A DNA stretch of 64,000 bases from Clostridium putrefaciens (GTDB lineage: Bacteria; Bacillota; Clostridia; Clostridiales; Clostridiaceae): positions 1,488,001 through 1,552,000 of the forward strand of contig NZ_UFWZ01000001.1 in the NCBI RefSeq assembly GCF_900461105.1, read 5' to 3'. A model generated the notes under the pieces. It did no database searches, was not told where the DNA came from, and was given only the letters and a program-made list of their open reading frames with translations. The translations under genes and the position numbers were made by a program. Numbering within the stretch: the stretch's first letter is position 1; each line of letters opens with the position of its first letter. Positions 9,996 to 18,322 of this stretch are shown piece after piece.

Positions 9996-11189
9996 ATGAA
10001 ACTTTCTTTAAAAGCAAAACAAATAGAACCATCTTTAACTTTAGCTATTACAGCTAAGGCTAAGAAAATGAAAGCAGAAGGTATAGACGTAATTGGGTTC
10101 GGGGCAGGGGAACCTGATTTTAATACTCCAGAAAACATTCAAAATGCAGCTATACAAGCTATGGAAAAAGGATTAACAAGATATACACCAGCCTCAGGAA
10201 TTATTGAACTTAAAGATGTTATTTGTGAAAAGTTTAAAAAAGACAATAATCTTTCTTATGATTCGTCACAAATAATTATATCTACAGGTGCAAAGCAATG
10301 TCTAGCTAATGTATTTAAAGCTATATTAAACCCTCTTGATCAGGTTATAGTGTCTACACCATATTGGGTAAGTTATCCTGAACTTATAAGACTTGCAGAT
10401 GGAGTGCCGGTATATGTAAATAGTGGAGAAAAAAACAATTTTAAGTACACTTTAGAATCTTTAAAAAGTGCAGTAACAAACAAGACAAAGGCAATTATAA
10501 TTAATAGTCCTAATAACCCTACAGGAACCTTGTATAGTGAAGAAGAGTTAATTCTTATAGCTAATTTTTGCAAAGAAAATGATATAATAATAATTTCTGA
10601 TGAAATCTATGAAAAATTAACATACGGAGACAAAAAACATATAAGCATAGCTAGTGTATCTGAAGATGCTTACAATAGAACTATAGTTATAAATGGTGTG
10701 TCTAAATCCTATGCAATGACTGGATGGCGGATTGGATATGCTGCTGGCCCAAAAGAGATAATAAAGCTTATGTCTAACATACAAAGTCATACAACTTCTA
10801 ACCCTAACTCAATAGCACAATATGCAGCTATTGAAGCTATTTCTGGTAAGCAAGATACTATGGAATTTATGGTAAATGAATTTAGTGATAGAAAAGAGTA
10901 CATGATTAATAGAATAGAAAAGATAAAAGGCATATCTGCAATAAAACCAGACGGTGCATTTTATGTAATGATAAATATAGACAATTTACTAAATAAAAAG
11001 AATAATAATGACGTTATAAAAGATTCATTAGATTTTTCAAGATTGCTTTTAGAACAAGAAAAAGTAGCCGTTATACCAGGGGATGCTTTTGGGGTTAACA
11101 ATTACATAAGACTATCCTATGCTACCTCTTTAGATAATATAAAAGAAGGTTTAAATAGGATAGAGATGTTTATAGGTAAGATAATTTAA
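9996..11189 (+). CDS. Class I pyridoxal-phosphate aminotransferase (aspartate type)
   Basis: Probably transfers the amino group between aspartate and 2-oxoglutarate. Seen in 397 aa: the N-terminal GFGAGEPDFNTPENI, the substrate-side NSPNNPTGTLY, and the cofactor lysine in GVSKSYAMTGWRIGYAAG, followed by the C-terminal arginine region NYIRLSYA. Length and motifs fit the AspC/AatA subfamily I-gamma. The ATG is preceded by CGGGGGAAAC. It stands alone and same-strand after spoVS. The precise amino-acid substrate is inferred from family resemblance only. Confidence 0.88.
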   Translation: MKLSLKAKQIEPSLTLAITAKAKKMKAEGIDVIGFGAGEPDFNTPENIQNAAIQAMEKGLTRYTPASGIIELKDVICEKFKKDNNLSYDSSQIIISTGAKQCLANVFKAILNPLDQVIVSTPYWVSYPELIRLADGVPVYVNSGEKNNFKYTLESLKSAVTNKTKAIIINSPNNPTGTLYSEEELILIANFCKENDIIIISDEIYEKLTYGDKKHISIASVSEDAYNRTIVINGVSKSYAMTGWRIGYAAGPKEIIKLMSNIQSHTTSNPNSIAQYAAIEAISGKQDTMEFMVNEFSDRKEYMINRIEKIKGISAIKPDGAFYVMINIDNLLNKKNNNDVIKDSLDFSRLLLEQEKVAVIPGDAFGVNNYIRLSYATSLDNIKEGLNRIEMFIGKII

Positions 11190-11263
11190 GTAGCCTGTTT
11201 TAAATAAGATAATTTAGTGTTATATTAATATAATAAACTTTAAATTAGATAGGAAGTGCTATT

Positions 11264-11725
11264 ATGCAGAAGAGTTTAAGGTTATATCTACCAGTTGAAG
11301 GTGAAGTAAAACCAATTTCTGAGGTAAATGACTATTTATTTAATAAAAGAATAATGGGTGAAGGCATAGCAATAGAACCAAAAGGAAACTTTTTATATGC
11401 TCCTGTGTCAGGGGAGATAACATTGATTTATGAAGGACGACATGCTTTAGCCATAAAGACAGATTCAGGACTACAAGTATTAATACACGTAGGTATAGAT
11501 TCTATTAAGTTAAATGGTAAGGGATTTGCCTATTATGTAAATAAAGGAGATTGCGTTGAAGCAGGGGATAAAATTTTATTTTTTGACAGAGAATATGTAG
11601 AAACGTACGCATCATCTACAACACCCATTGTAATAACAAATTCAGAGCTTATTTCTAACATATCATTTAATTATAAAGCCTGTAAAGTAGGAGATGTAAT
11701 TATGGATATTACTTTAAAACCTTGA
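11264..11725 (+). CDS. PTS glucose-type EIIA component (stand-alone)
   Basis: Carries phosphate from HPr to a sugar permease and may have regulatory roles. In 153 aa the sequence shows the EIIA-Glc core: LYAPVSGEITLIYEGRHA, the active-site histidine in LQVLIHVGIDSIKLNGKGF, and the VEAGDKILFFDRE strand. There is no fused IIB or IIC domain. It lies 65 bp before the HPr gene on the same strand, so both general and sugar-specific phosphocarriers are encoded together. No permease is present in the window; its sugar partner is unknown. Confidence 0.88.
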   Translation: MQKSLRLYLPVEGEVKPISEVNDYLFNKRIMGEGIAIEPKGNFLYAPVSGEITLIYEGRHALAIKTDSGLQVLIHVGIDSIKLNGKGFAYYVNKGDCVEAGDKILFFDREYVETYASSTTPIVITNSELISNISFNYKACKVGDVIMDITLKP

Positions 11726-11790
11726 ACTATGAAATAAACATGATATAATATAATAGCTAATTAAAAATTTAGGTTAAAGAGGTGAATACA

Positions 11791-12051
11791 ATGATTTCAA
11801 AAGAGGTAATCGTTAAAAATAGTACAGGACTTCACGCAAGACCTGCTACGTTGCTTGTTAAAAAGGCATCTTCATTTAAATCAGATGTGAGCATAGAGTT
11901 TAATGGTAAAAAGGCTAATGTTAAAAGCTTAATAGGAGTTTTATCTCTTGGTGTAACAAGAGACTCTTCAATTACAGTTATGGCATCAGGAGACGACGAA
12001 ACTCATGCAGTAGAAGAAATAGTTAAGTTGATTAAGTCATTAGAAGAATAA
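11791..12051 (+). CDS. ptsH: Phosphocarrier protein HPr
   Basis: The general phosphocarrier of the sugar phosphotransferase system. The 86-aa protein shows the catalytic histidine in NSTGLHARPATLLV and the regulatory serine region NVKSLIGVLSLGV used by HPr kinase in Gram-positives, so it can take part in carbon catabolite control. ATG 11791 follows AAAGAGGTG; an upstream GTG at 11782 overlaps that binding site and is rejected. Enzyme I is not nearby. The gene ends at a strong hairpin shared with the convergent neighbour. Confidence 0.93.
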   Translation: MISKEVIVKNSTGLHARPATLLVKKASSFKSDVSIEFNGKKANVKSLIGVLSLGVTRDSSITVMASGDDETHAVEEIVKLIKSLEE

Positions 12052-12064
12052 GAAAAGAAAAATG

Positions 12065-12095
12065 AAAAAGATACTCCTTTATGGAGTATCTTTTT
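12065..12095. terminator. Bidirectional terminator between ptsH and the DUF378 gene
   Basis: A 13-bp perfect stem (12065-12077 with 12083-12095) with A-run on the left and T-run on the right serves both converging genes. Confidence 0.8.
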
Positions 12096-12316
12096 TATTT
12101 TTCTTTAAAATTTATCAGTCTAGTTTTGAAAATGAAAACTAAAAGATTCACGCCTGAAATCCCTATAATAATGTATAAAAGTCTTTCTACAAAGTCAAAA
12201 GAACTAAAAAGTAAATAGAATATGTTGATATTAGCAACCCCGATTAAACCCATGTTTATTGATCCTATTATAACTAATATAAATGATATCTTATCAAAAA
12301 CATTTAATTTATACAT
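12095..12316 (-). CDS. DUF378 family small membrane protein (YuzA-like)
   Basis: A 73-aa protein with two hydrophobic segments (about residues 9-31 and 43-62) separated by FSSFDFVERLLY, matching the DUF378 pattern (INMGLIGVANINI followed by LLYIIIGISGVNLL). The function of the family is not known. The ATG at 12316 has GGAGG 6 nt upstream. It converges on ptsH, and its last codon touches the shared terminator. Confidence 0.8.
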   Translation of the reverse strand: MYKLNVFDKISFILVIIGSINMGLIGVANINIFYLLFSSFDFVERLLYIIIGISGVNLLVFIFKTRLINFKEK

Positions 12317-12443
12317 AGCATCCTCCTTATAATATCTAATATTAGTCTATTAATTTAAAAGTAAAATAGAACTATTTAAAAAAATATGATATAATACGAA
12401 TAATAATATAATTAAAAACAAATACGTTCGTATGGAGGTAATT

Positions 12444-13874
12444 ATGAGAAACCAATATTCTACACCGCTTAATAGTAGGTATTCTTCTAAGGAAATGAGC
12501 TATTTATTTTCCGAAGAATATAAGTTTACTACTTGGAGAAAGTTATGGGTTGCATTAGCAAGAAGTGAGAGAGAACTCGGACTTCAGATAACTGAAAAGC
12601 AAGTTTTAAAATTAGAAGAAAATATACATAATATAAATTATGAAGACGCTATAATGAAAGAAAAAGAAATAAGACATGATGTTATGAGTCATATTTATGC
12701 ATATGGACTTGAATGTCCTGAATCAAAAGCAATAATACATTTAGGCGCTACTAGCTGTTTTGTTGGAGATAATACAGATCTTATAGTAATGAAGGATGCC
12801 CTTAATCTTATTAAAAAGAAGCTTTTAAATATAATAAATTCTCTATCCAAATTTGCAGTAGAATATAAAGATGTACCCACACTAGGATTTACACATTTCC
12901 AACCAGCTCAACTTACAACAGTAGGGAAAAGGGCGACTTTATGGATTCAAGATCTTATGATAGATTTAGAAAGCTTGCAATATGTAATAGATTCACTGAA
13001 GTTTAGAGGTGTAAAAGGGACTACTGGAACTCAGGCGAGTTTTATGAATTTATTTAATAACGATGAAGAGCTAGTAAAAAAACTAGATACATTAGTTGCT
13101 AGAGAATTTGGATTTAAAGAAAGTTATGATGTTACAGGCCAAACATATCCTAGAAAGATAGATTCTATAGTGCTTAATACACTTTCTGAAATAGCTCAAA
13201 GTGCATATAAGTTTAGTAATGACTTAAGGTTACTTCAAGGTATGAAGGAAATGGAAGAACCTTTTGAAAAGAATCAAGTAGGTTCATCGGCTATGGCGTA
13301 CAAGAGGAACCCTATGAGGTCTGAGCGCATAGGTGCTCTATCAAGACTAGTTATAGTGAATTCTTTAAACCCTGCAATAACCGCTGCTACTCAATGGTTT
13401 GAAAGAACTTTAGATGACTCTGCAAATAAGAGAATAGCAATAGCAGAAGCTTTCTTAGCTTTAGATGGAGCTTTGAATCTTTATTCAAATATATCTTCAA
13501 ATTTAGTGGTATATGATAAGATAATTGAATCTCATGTAACTAATGAATTACCTTTTATGGCCACAGAAAACATATTAATGGAAGCTGTAAAAAAAGGTGG
13601 AGACAGGCAAGAACTTCATGAAAGAATAAGAATACATTCTATGGAATCAGCAAGCAGGATTAAAAAAGAAGGACTTAATAACGACTTAATAGATCGAATA
13701 ATAAATGATAAAAGCTTCCCTTTTACCGAAGATGAGATTATAAAAATTATAAATCCTAAAAACTTCATAGGAAGAGCTCCGGGTCAAGTTACAGATTTTA
13801 TTCAATCTAAGATAAAACCTATACTTGAAAATAATTCTGATTTAATTGGCGGAATAACTGAAATTAACGTATAA
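12444..13874 (+). CDS. purB: Adenylosuccinate lyase
   Basis: Splits fumarate from SAICAR and from adenylosuccinate in purine synthesis. The 476-aa sequence shows the fumarase/aspartase superfamily blocks: the N-terminal RHDVMSHIYAYG, the GATSCFVGDNTD segment, and the signature GSSAMAYKRNPMRSE. ATG 12444 is chosen because GGAGG lies 6 nt before it. No other pur gene is adjacent, so it is expressed outside a purine operon. Two strong hairpins follow. A TATAAT at 12390-12395 may be its -10 box, but no good -35 is seen. Confidence 0.94.
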   Translation: MRNQYSTPLNSRYSSKEMSYLFSEEYKFTTWRKLWVALARSERELGLQITEKQVLKLEENIHNINYEDAIMKEKEIRHDVMSHIYAYGLECPESKAIIHLGATSCFVGDNTDLIVMKDALNLIKKKLLNIINSLSKFAVEYKDVPTLGFTHFQPAQLTTVGKRATLWIQDLMIDLESLQYVIDSLKFRGVKGTTGTQASFMNLFNNDEELVKKLDTLVAREFGFKESYDVTGQTYPRKIDSIVLNTLSEIAQSAYKFSNDLRLLQGMKEMEEPFEKNQVGSSAMAYKRNPMRSERIGALSRLVIVNSLNPAITAATQWFERTLDDSANKRIAIAEAFLALDGALNLYSNISSNLVVYDKIIESHVTNELPFMATENILMEAVKKGGDRQELHERIRIHSMESASRIKKEGLNNDLIDRIINDKSFPFTEDEIIKIINPKNFIGRAPGQVTDFIQSKIKPILENNSDLIGGITEINV

Positions 13875-13915
13875 AACTAATTTCAGGATTTTTGATTTCG
13901 TATATTTTATTTCTT

Positions 13916-13962
13916 AGCAAAAGGTATAAAGCATGTTAGAAACATACTTTATACCTTTTGCT
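13916..13962 (+). terminator. Hairpin terminator after purB
   Basis: A 16-bp stem (13916-13931 with 13947-13962) and an inner stem, followed by TTATT. Confidence 0.75.
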
Positions 13963-14017
13963 TTATTCAATTTCAACATAAAATAAAGAATTTTATATTA
14001 AATAATAAAGACTCTAC

Positions 14018-14055
14018 AAATAACGTCGCTAAATGTATATTTAGCGACGTTATTT
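14018..14055 (+). terminator. Second perfect hairpin before the xer-like gene
   Basis: A 17-bp perfect stem (14018-14034 with 14039-14055) with a 4-nt loop. It is symmetric, with A-run and T-run, so it can act on either strand. Confidence 0.65.
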
Positions 14056-14118
14056 ACTTTTGTAAATAAGTAAGGTAAACTATATATAGGAATAATATAT
14101 GAAATTTAGGTGATAATC

Positions 14119-15114
14119 ATGAAATATAACATAAAGAGTATTTATAATCAAGATCTCCCCCCTTCTGCTATAGAGTTTTTAACTTATTTAGAAACTATTA
14201 AAGGTAAATCAATAAATACCATAGATGCATACAAAGTTGACTTAACTATGTTCTTAAGATTTATAAAAGCATACAAAGGTCTTTGCAGTGCTGATTTAGA
14301 ATTTGAGGACATACCTATTAATGATGTAGATAAAACATTACTCAAACAAATATCCTTAACTGATTTATATGCATTTATATCATTTACCGAAAAACATAGA
14401 AATAATGGTAATTATGCTAGAGCTAGAAAAGTAGCTACTTTAAAGTCTTTTTTTAATTTTCTTAACAATAAAGCTAAGATAATTAATGAAAATCCTGCTA
14501 CAGAATTAGAATCTCCAAAGATAAACCAAAGGAACCCTGTATATTTAACTCTTACTGAGAGCCGCACCCTTCTACATTCAATGGATAAAAGGGAGAAAAA
14601 TTATCAGAGAGATTATTGCATAGTAACCATATTTTTGAACTGTGGATTAAGACTTTCAGAACTATGTGGTATAAACATTTCTAGAATTAAAGATGATACT
14701 TTAACTGTTATAGGTAAAGGAAATAAAGAAAGGACTGTTTACTTAAATCAAACCACGTTAAACGCTATAGATGATTATTTAAAAGTAAGGGATGCATCAA
14801 AGGTTTCAGGAAGTGATAAGGATGCTTTATTTATAAGTTCAAAAAATAATCGAATAAATAAAAGAAGTGTTGAAAGAGTAGTAAAAAAACATATAAAAGC
14901 AGCGGGGTTAGATAGTGAAAAGTATACTCCTCACAAATTAAGACACACCGCAGCAACTTTAATGTACAAGCATGGTAATGTAGATATAAGAAGTCTTCAA
15001 GATATATTAGGTCATGAAAACATATCTACTACCCAAATATATACACACGTAGATGATGAAAGATTAAGAGAGGCGGTAAAATCCAATCCTTTAAACCAAG
15101 ACGAAATTATATGA
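14119..15114 (+). CDS. Tyrosine recombinase, XerC-like
   Basis: A site-specific recombinase of 331 aa with an N-terminal SAM-like core-binding domain (FLTYLETIKGKSINTIDAYK) and a catalytic domain carrying the expected residues: Arg in LRLSELCGI, HKLRH, and LGHENISTTQIYTHV with histidine and the nucleophile tyrosine. ATG 14119 is used because AGGTG lies 6 nt upstream. It stands alone between terminators, close to lexA, and has no phage neighbours, so a chromosomal Xer-type role in dimer resolution is more likely than a phage integrase. The prophage below uses a serine recombinase instead. Confidence 0.85.
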   Translation: MKYNIKSIYNQDLPPSAIEFLTYLETIKGKSINTIDAYKVDLTMFLRFIKAYKGLCSADLEFEDIPINDVDKTLLKQISLTDLYAFISFTEKHRNNGNYARARKVATLKSFFNFLNNKAKIINENPATELESPKINQRNPVYLTLTESRTLLHSMDKREKNYQRDYCIVTIFLNCGLRLSELCGINISRIKDDTLTVIGKGNKERTVYLNQTTLNAIDDYLKVRDASKVSGSDKDALFISSKNNRINKRSVERVVKKHIKAAGLDSEKYTPHKLRHTAATLMYKHGNVDIRSLQDILGHENISTTQIYTHVDDERLREAVKSNPLNQDEII

Positions 15115-15183
15115 TTTTAAAGAAAAATATAGAACCACAATGGCCATTTGTACCTATAAAGTTATTTTGAAATCCAAAATAAA

Positions 15184-15221
15184 ATTACAGAGGCAATTGA
15201 TTTTCAATTTACCTCTGTAAT
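15184..15221. terminator. Terminator between convergent genes
   Basis: ATTACAGAGG (15184-15193) pairs with CCTCTGTAAT (15212-15221), extended by an inner CAATTGA stem. It lies between the xer-like gene and the leftward gene. Confidence 0.7.
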
Positions 15222-15269
15222 ATTTAAATTTAAATTAGTCTACAATTCATTTTTTTATCTACGTATCCC

Positions 15270-15710
15270 CTACTCTTTTCCCTTTAATATTATTAATCCT
15301 GGGTAGGCTTCAGTTGCTAACGAATTAAAATCTGACTCATTATCTAATATACCTTTTACATCTTCTAAATCTTCTATAAAATAAACCTTTTTATTATCTA
15401 CTTCTTCTACGAATGAATCATTTATGTCTTCTAAATTAAAAGTCTTGTCATTATCTCCATAAGAATCATAGTTAGAAGCATTATCATTGAGTACACTTTT
15501 TAAGTTTTCTGAGTTATTTGGGAATTTGTCCCCTTCTAAAACATAGTTCTCTAAATCTTCCATATTTATAGAACGTACCTCGGACTCTTGTGGATCTAAA
15601 CACTTAAAGCAATTGTCACAAACTTTATTTGGAGCTAAGTCACACATATCATCTTCTGTGCTAGATTCATAATTAGATAGTTTGTTTTTATTTTTATCTA
15701 TAGCAATCAC
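15270..15710 (-). CDS. Acidic protein with a cysteine cluster, unknown function
   Basis: Not recognised. The 146-aa product is strongly acidic and rich in Asp, Glu, Asn and Ser. It has a cysteine cluster near residues 23-38 (CDLAPNKVCDNCFKC), a spacing that could bind metal. No membrane segment or signal peptide is visible. The likely start is a GTG at 15710 within a GAGGTGATT stretch, but a later start cannot be excluded because no separate ribosome binding site is clear. It ends near a terminator shared with the xer-like gene and is followed by the ISLre2 insertion at 15796, which lies upstream of it. Confidence 0.6.
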   Translation of the reverse strand: MIAIDKNKNKLSNYESSTEDDMCDLAPNKVCDNCFKCLDPQESEVRSINMEDLENYVLEGDKFPNNSENLKSVLNDNASNYDSYGDNDKTFNLEDINDSFVEEVDNKKVYFIEDLEDVKGILDNESDFNSLATEAYPGLIILKGKE

Positions 15711-15795
15711 CTCTATCTTAAATTTATAATATATTAAACTTTAGTATTATATTATACCACAAAGATTTTAAAAATCAATTTCAACAAATAACTAG

Positions 15796-17505
15796 GTTTG
15801 AGTCAAGTAAAAGTGGGCAACTATTTTCTTTGATTTATTATCCATTATTTTACATGAGGTATTTATAATTTACCCTACCCATTTTTATTCTTAATTGTAA
15901 CTAAGATCTCCAAATCCTTTTAATCCACAAAGTCTTTGTATTACTTTTCTTCCAAAGGTAACCGCAGCTCCACTATAAGGAATAGGCGCGGTATGTATCT
16001 TATATTCTTTAGATTTCGTACCCTTTTTATTAACCGCGGAAGCGGATAAAGGTATTTCACGAATTACAGCATCTATAACACCCTTCGGGATAATGTTTTT
16101 ATAGATTTTATCCAAGGTACTAAATAATCTATTGCTGAACTTTTCTGCTAAAATTTTAGATAAGTTATCGGCTCCATTAATAGACCAGCTCATTTTTCTA
16201 CCTTTCATTCTATGTGCTAACACATCGCAAATGTTATGTTCCATAGTCCCTAATTGCCTATATTCTATCCCTTCGGGTGCCGTAGGCATAGTTATATTGT
16301 CTCTTAATTTATATGGAACTAGGCCCTCTTTATTATGTACAAAATAGTCATATAGCTCTGTAAGCTTTTTAAAAACAACTTCATCTTTATTATTTTCTAT
16401 CATCATGTTAACAATTGCTTCCAACCCTTCATCAACTTTCCCTTGCCTAAATAACTTAAGTAAGACTTTCTGTTCTTTTTTATCACTTACTTTTCTAATA
16501 ATTGCTTGGCTTATATGAAATGGATCCAGTTGAAAGTGTATGTCTTGATCTTCACAGGTTGCTTTTATCCACTTTGCACCATCTCCATTTAATATCCTAG
16601 TTTCTATTTCATCAACATTATACTTTTCAGCAATGGTTGCTTCCGCAACTTTTTTAAAGTGGCTAGAACTATTAAAACTTGCACAAACAGTTTTATCAAT
16701 AACAACATATTCTTTTTTACTACCTGGACGCAACTTCCAACCTGTATAAGATACTGCTAATTTAAGTTCTTTTTTTCTATTCTTACCCTTTGGTCTATCT
16801 TTTCCCTGAATGGATAACCATACCCCGTCTTGCTCCTGAAATAGCACTGGTACTTCCTTTTCGCCTTTCAACGCACCTTTTTCATTTAGTTCAATCTTAC
16901 GCTTTTCTAGTTCATTTATCTTTTCTCCAACCATTTGAACTATGTTCCAAACTCCTTGAGCACTAATTTCCTGATTACACATTGTTTTTATATTTTCAGC
17001 TGTTTTTCTAAAAGATACTTCTGACACGTTAGTTAAAATAGTTTCTACAAGATTTATAGATACATTACCTATGGTGTCCATGCCTAGATACTCATCTAAA
17101 AGGAACTTAGTAGCTGTTTTACCATCTTCAAGTTCAAACTGATAGATACGTCTTGAATATTCAACATCCCCCATAATCGTTCTTAAACAAGTCTTTTTAA
17201 GTCCCTTATTTCTATATACTTTAATATCTCTTTCTTTAAGTAGCTTTTCATCTAAAGCTTCCAACACATTTTTTAAAACATGGCAGGCTTCATCACAAAC
17301 CATCTTATAAATCTTTTTCTCTATCTCCTTGAAAGTTAAGCCGTTTTCATTTAAACTAACATTATACATAAATTCAACTCCATTCAGTTTTGTCTAGATA
17401 ATAAAATTATAATGGATAATTTATGTATTGGGGAGATGTTTTTGCATCTCCTTTTATTTATATAGTTTTTTATACTAGTTCTGCCTACTAAAATTATACT
17501 CTAAC
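15796..17505 (-). mobile_element. ISLre2-family insertion sequence, copy 1 (1710 bp)
   Basis: Starts GTTTGAG on the left; the right end read inward starts GTTAGAG, so the ends are imperfect inverted repeats. It is flanked by the direct repeat AAATAACTAG (15786-15795 and 17506-17515). The length is identical to copy 3 and to copy 2 after its insertions are subtracted. A terminator-like hairpin GGAGATG/CATCTCC lies near the right end. It holds one transposase gene. Confidence 0.95.
15891..17369 (-). CDS. ISLre2 family transposase (UPF0236), copy 1
   Basis: A 492-aa intact transposase of the ISLre2 (UPF0236) family. Recognised by the family sequence, including VPVLFQEQDGVWLSIQGKDR, the aspartate-bearing LNGDGAKWIK, FQLDPFHISQAI, and the C-terminal RMKGRKMSWSINGADNL. 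The start ATG has a weak upstream site in AT-rich sequence. It is nearly identical to copy 3 (differences include Phe/Leu and Arg/Lys near the C-terminus), so both are recent and probably active. It reads towards the acidic hypothetical gene. Confidence 0.93.
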   Translation of the reverse strand: MYNVSLNENGLTFKEIEKKIYKMVCDEACHVLKNVLEALDEKLLKERDIKVYRNKGLKKTCLRTIMGDVEYSRRIYQFELEDGKTATKFLLDEYLGMDTIGNVSINLVETILTNVSEVSFRKTAENIKTMCNQEISAQGVWNIVQMVGEKINELEKRKIELNEKGALKGEKEVPVLFQEQDGVWLSIQGKDRPKGKNRKKELKLAVSYTGWKLRPGSKKEYVVIDKTVCASFNSSSHFKKVAEATIAEKYNVDEIETRILNGDGAKWIKATCEDQDIHFQLDPFHISQAIIRKVSDKKEQKVLLKLFRQGKVDEGLEAIVNMMIENNKDEVVFKKLTELYDYFVHNKEGLVPYKLRDNITMPTAPEGIEYRQLGTMEHNICDVLAHRMKGRKMSWSINGADNLSKILAEKFSNRLFSTLDKIYKNIIPKGVIDAVIREIPLSASAVNKKGTKSKEYKIHTAPIPYSGAAVTFGRKVIQRLCGLKGFGDLSYN

Positions 17506-17572
17506 AAATAACTAGAAAAATATACTAAAAATATATAAAAGAAAACTTTTTGTAAATGTTATCAATTTAAAA

Positions 17573-17611
17573 GAACATAGGTTTGAATTACTTAAGATTG
17601 TATGATATAAT
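17573..17611 (+). promoter_or_regulatory. lexA promoter with overlapping LexA box
   Basis: GAACATAGGTTT (17573-17584), a GAAC-N4-GTTT operator, overlaps the -35 TTGAAT (17583-17588); a 17-bp spacer leads to TATAAT (17606-17611). This predicts autorepression of lexA. The ISLre2 end lies 67 bp upstream of the box. Confidence 0.7.
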
Positions 17612-17646
17612 TAATATTAATAATTAAGATTGTGGGGTGTTTATTA

Positions 17647-18255
17647 ATGACGGAACAAGCAAATTCAAAACAAGAAGAAATATACGCATTTTTAAAGAGT
17701 TATACTGAATTAAAAGGGTATCCTCCTTCAGTAAGAGAGATATGTGAGGCAGTGTCATTAAAATCGACTTCTACTGTTCATGGACACTTAAAAAGATTAG
17801 AGAAAAAAGGTTTTATAAAAAGAGATCCTACAAAACCAAGAGCCCTAGAAATATTGGAACTATCCATGTCTAAAAAGGAAATGGTTGATATCCCAATCAT
17901 AGGAAAGGTTACTGCTGGATTACCTATATTAGCTGTAGAAAATATTGAAGATACATTCTCTATGCCTATGAACTTTGTTAAACACGATAAGGACTTATTT
18001 ATGTTAAAGGTAAGTGGAGATAGTATGATTGAAGCCGGTATACATAGTGGCGATTTGGCCATTATTGAAAAGGGCGAAACTGCAATCAATGGAGAAATCA
18101 TTGTAGCGTTAATAGAAAACGAAGCTACAATAAAAAGATTCTTTAAAGAAGACGGTTTTATAAGACTTCAGCCAGAAAATAAAAGTATGAGCCCAATAAT
18201 AATAAAAGAATGTGTTGTTTTAGGGAAGTTAGTAGGAATATATAGAAGATATTAG
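17647..18255 (+). CDS. lexA: SOS repressor LexA
   Basis: Represses DNA-damage genes and cuts itself when RecA filaments form. In 202 aa it shows an N-terminal winged helix ([33 protein letters not shown]), the Ala-Gly cleavage site in KVTAGLPI, the catalytic serine in [13 protein letters not shown], and the catalytic lysine in [11 protein letters not shown] 17647 follows GGGGTG at the usual distance. LexA boxes are visible at its own promoter and at recA, giving a closed SOS circuit within the window. A terminator follows. Confidence 0.96.
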   Translation: MTEQANSKQEEIYAFLKSYTELKGYPPSVREICEAVSLKSTSTVHGHLKRLEKKGFIKRDPTKPRALEILELSMSKKEMVDIPIIGKVTAGLPILAVENIEDTFSMPMNFVKHDKDLFMLKVSGDSMIEAGIHSGDLAIIEKGETAINGEIIVALIENEATIKRFFKEDGFIRLQPENKSMSPIIIKECVVLGKLVGIYRRY

Positions 18256-18260
18256 AAGGC

Positions 18261-18292
18261 AATAAAAGCACTAAAGTTATAGTGCTTTTATT
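18261..18292 (+). terminator. Terminator after lexA
   Basis: AATAAAAGCACT (18261-18272) pairs with AGTGCTTTTATT (18281-18292). Confidence 0.75.
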
Positions 18293-18322
18293 GCTTTATT
18301 GCTTTATTGCTTTATTGCTTTA
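18291..18322. repeat. Tandem 8-bp repeat TTGCTTTA x4
   Basis: Four perfect copies of TTGCTTTA follow the lexA terminator and run into the stop codon (18320-18322) of the leftward PLP-enzyme gene. Probably slippage of the terminator T-rich tail. Confidence 0.8.

Noticed and set aside
12395-12434. Inverted ATACGAA/TTCGTAT pair upstream of purB as a PurR operator
   Set aside because: It does not match the known PurBox and overlaps the ribosome binding site; it may be chance in AT-rich DNA.
14119-15114. XerC-like gene as an integrase of a mobile island
   Set aside because: No phage or conjugation genes and no flanking repeats are nearby; it lies in conserved chromosome.
16132-16347. Open frame of 71 codons repeated on the + strand in all three ISLre2 copies
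   Set aside because: It is antisense to a conserved part of the transposase and has no ribosome binding site; repetition only reflects the IS copies.
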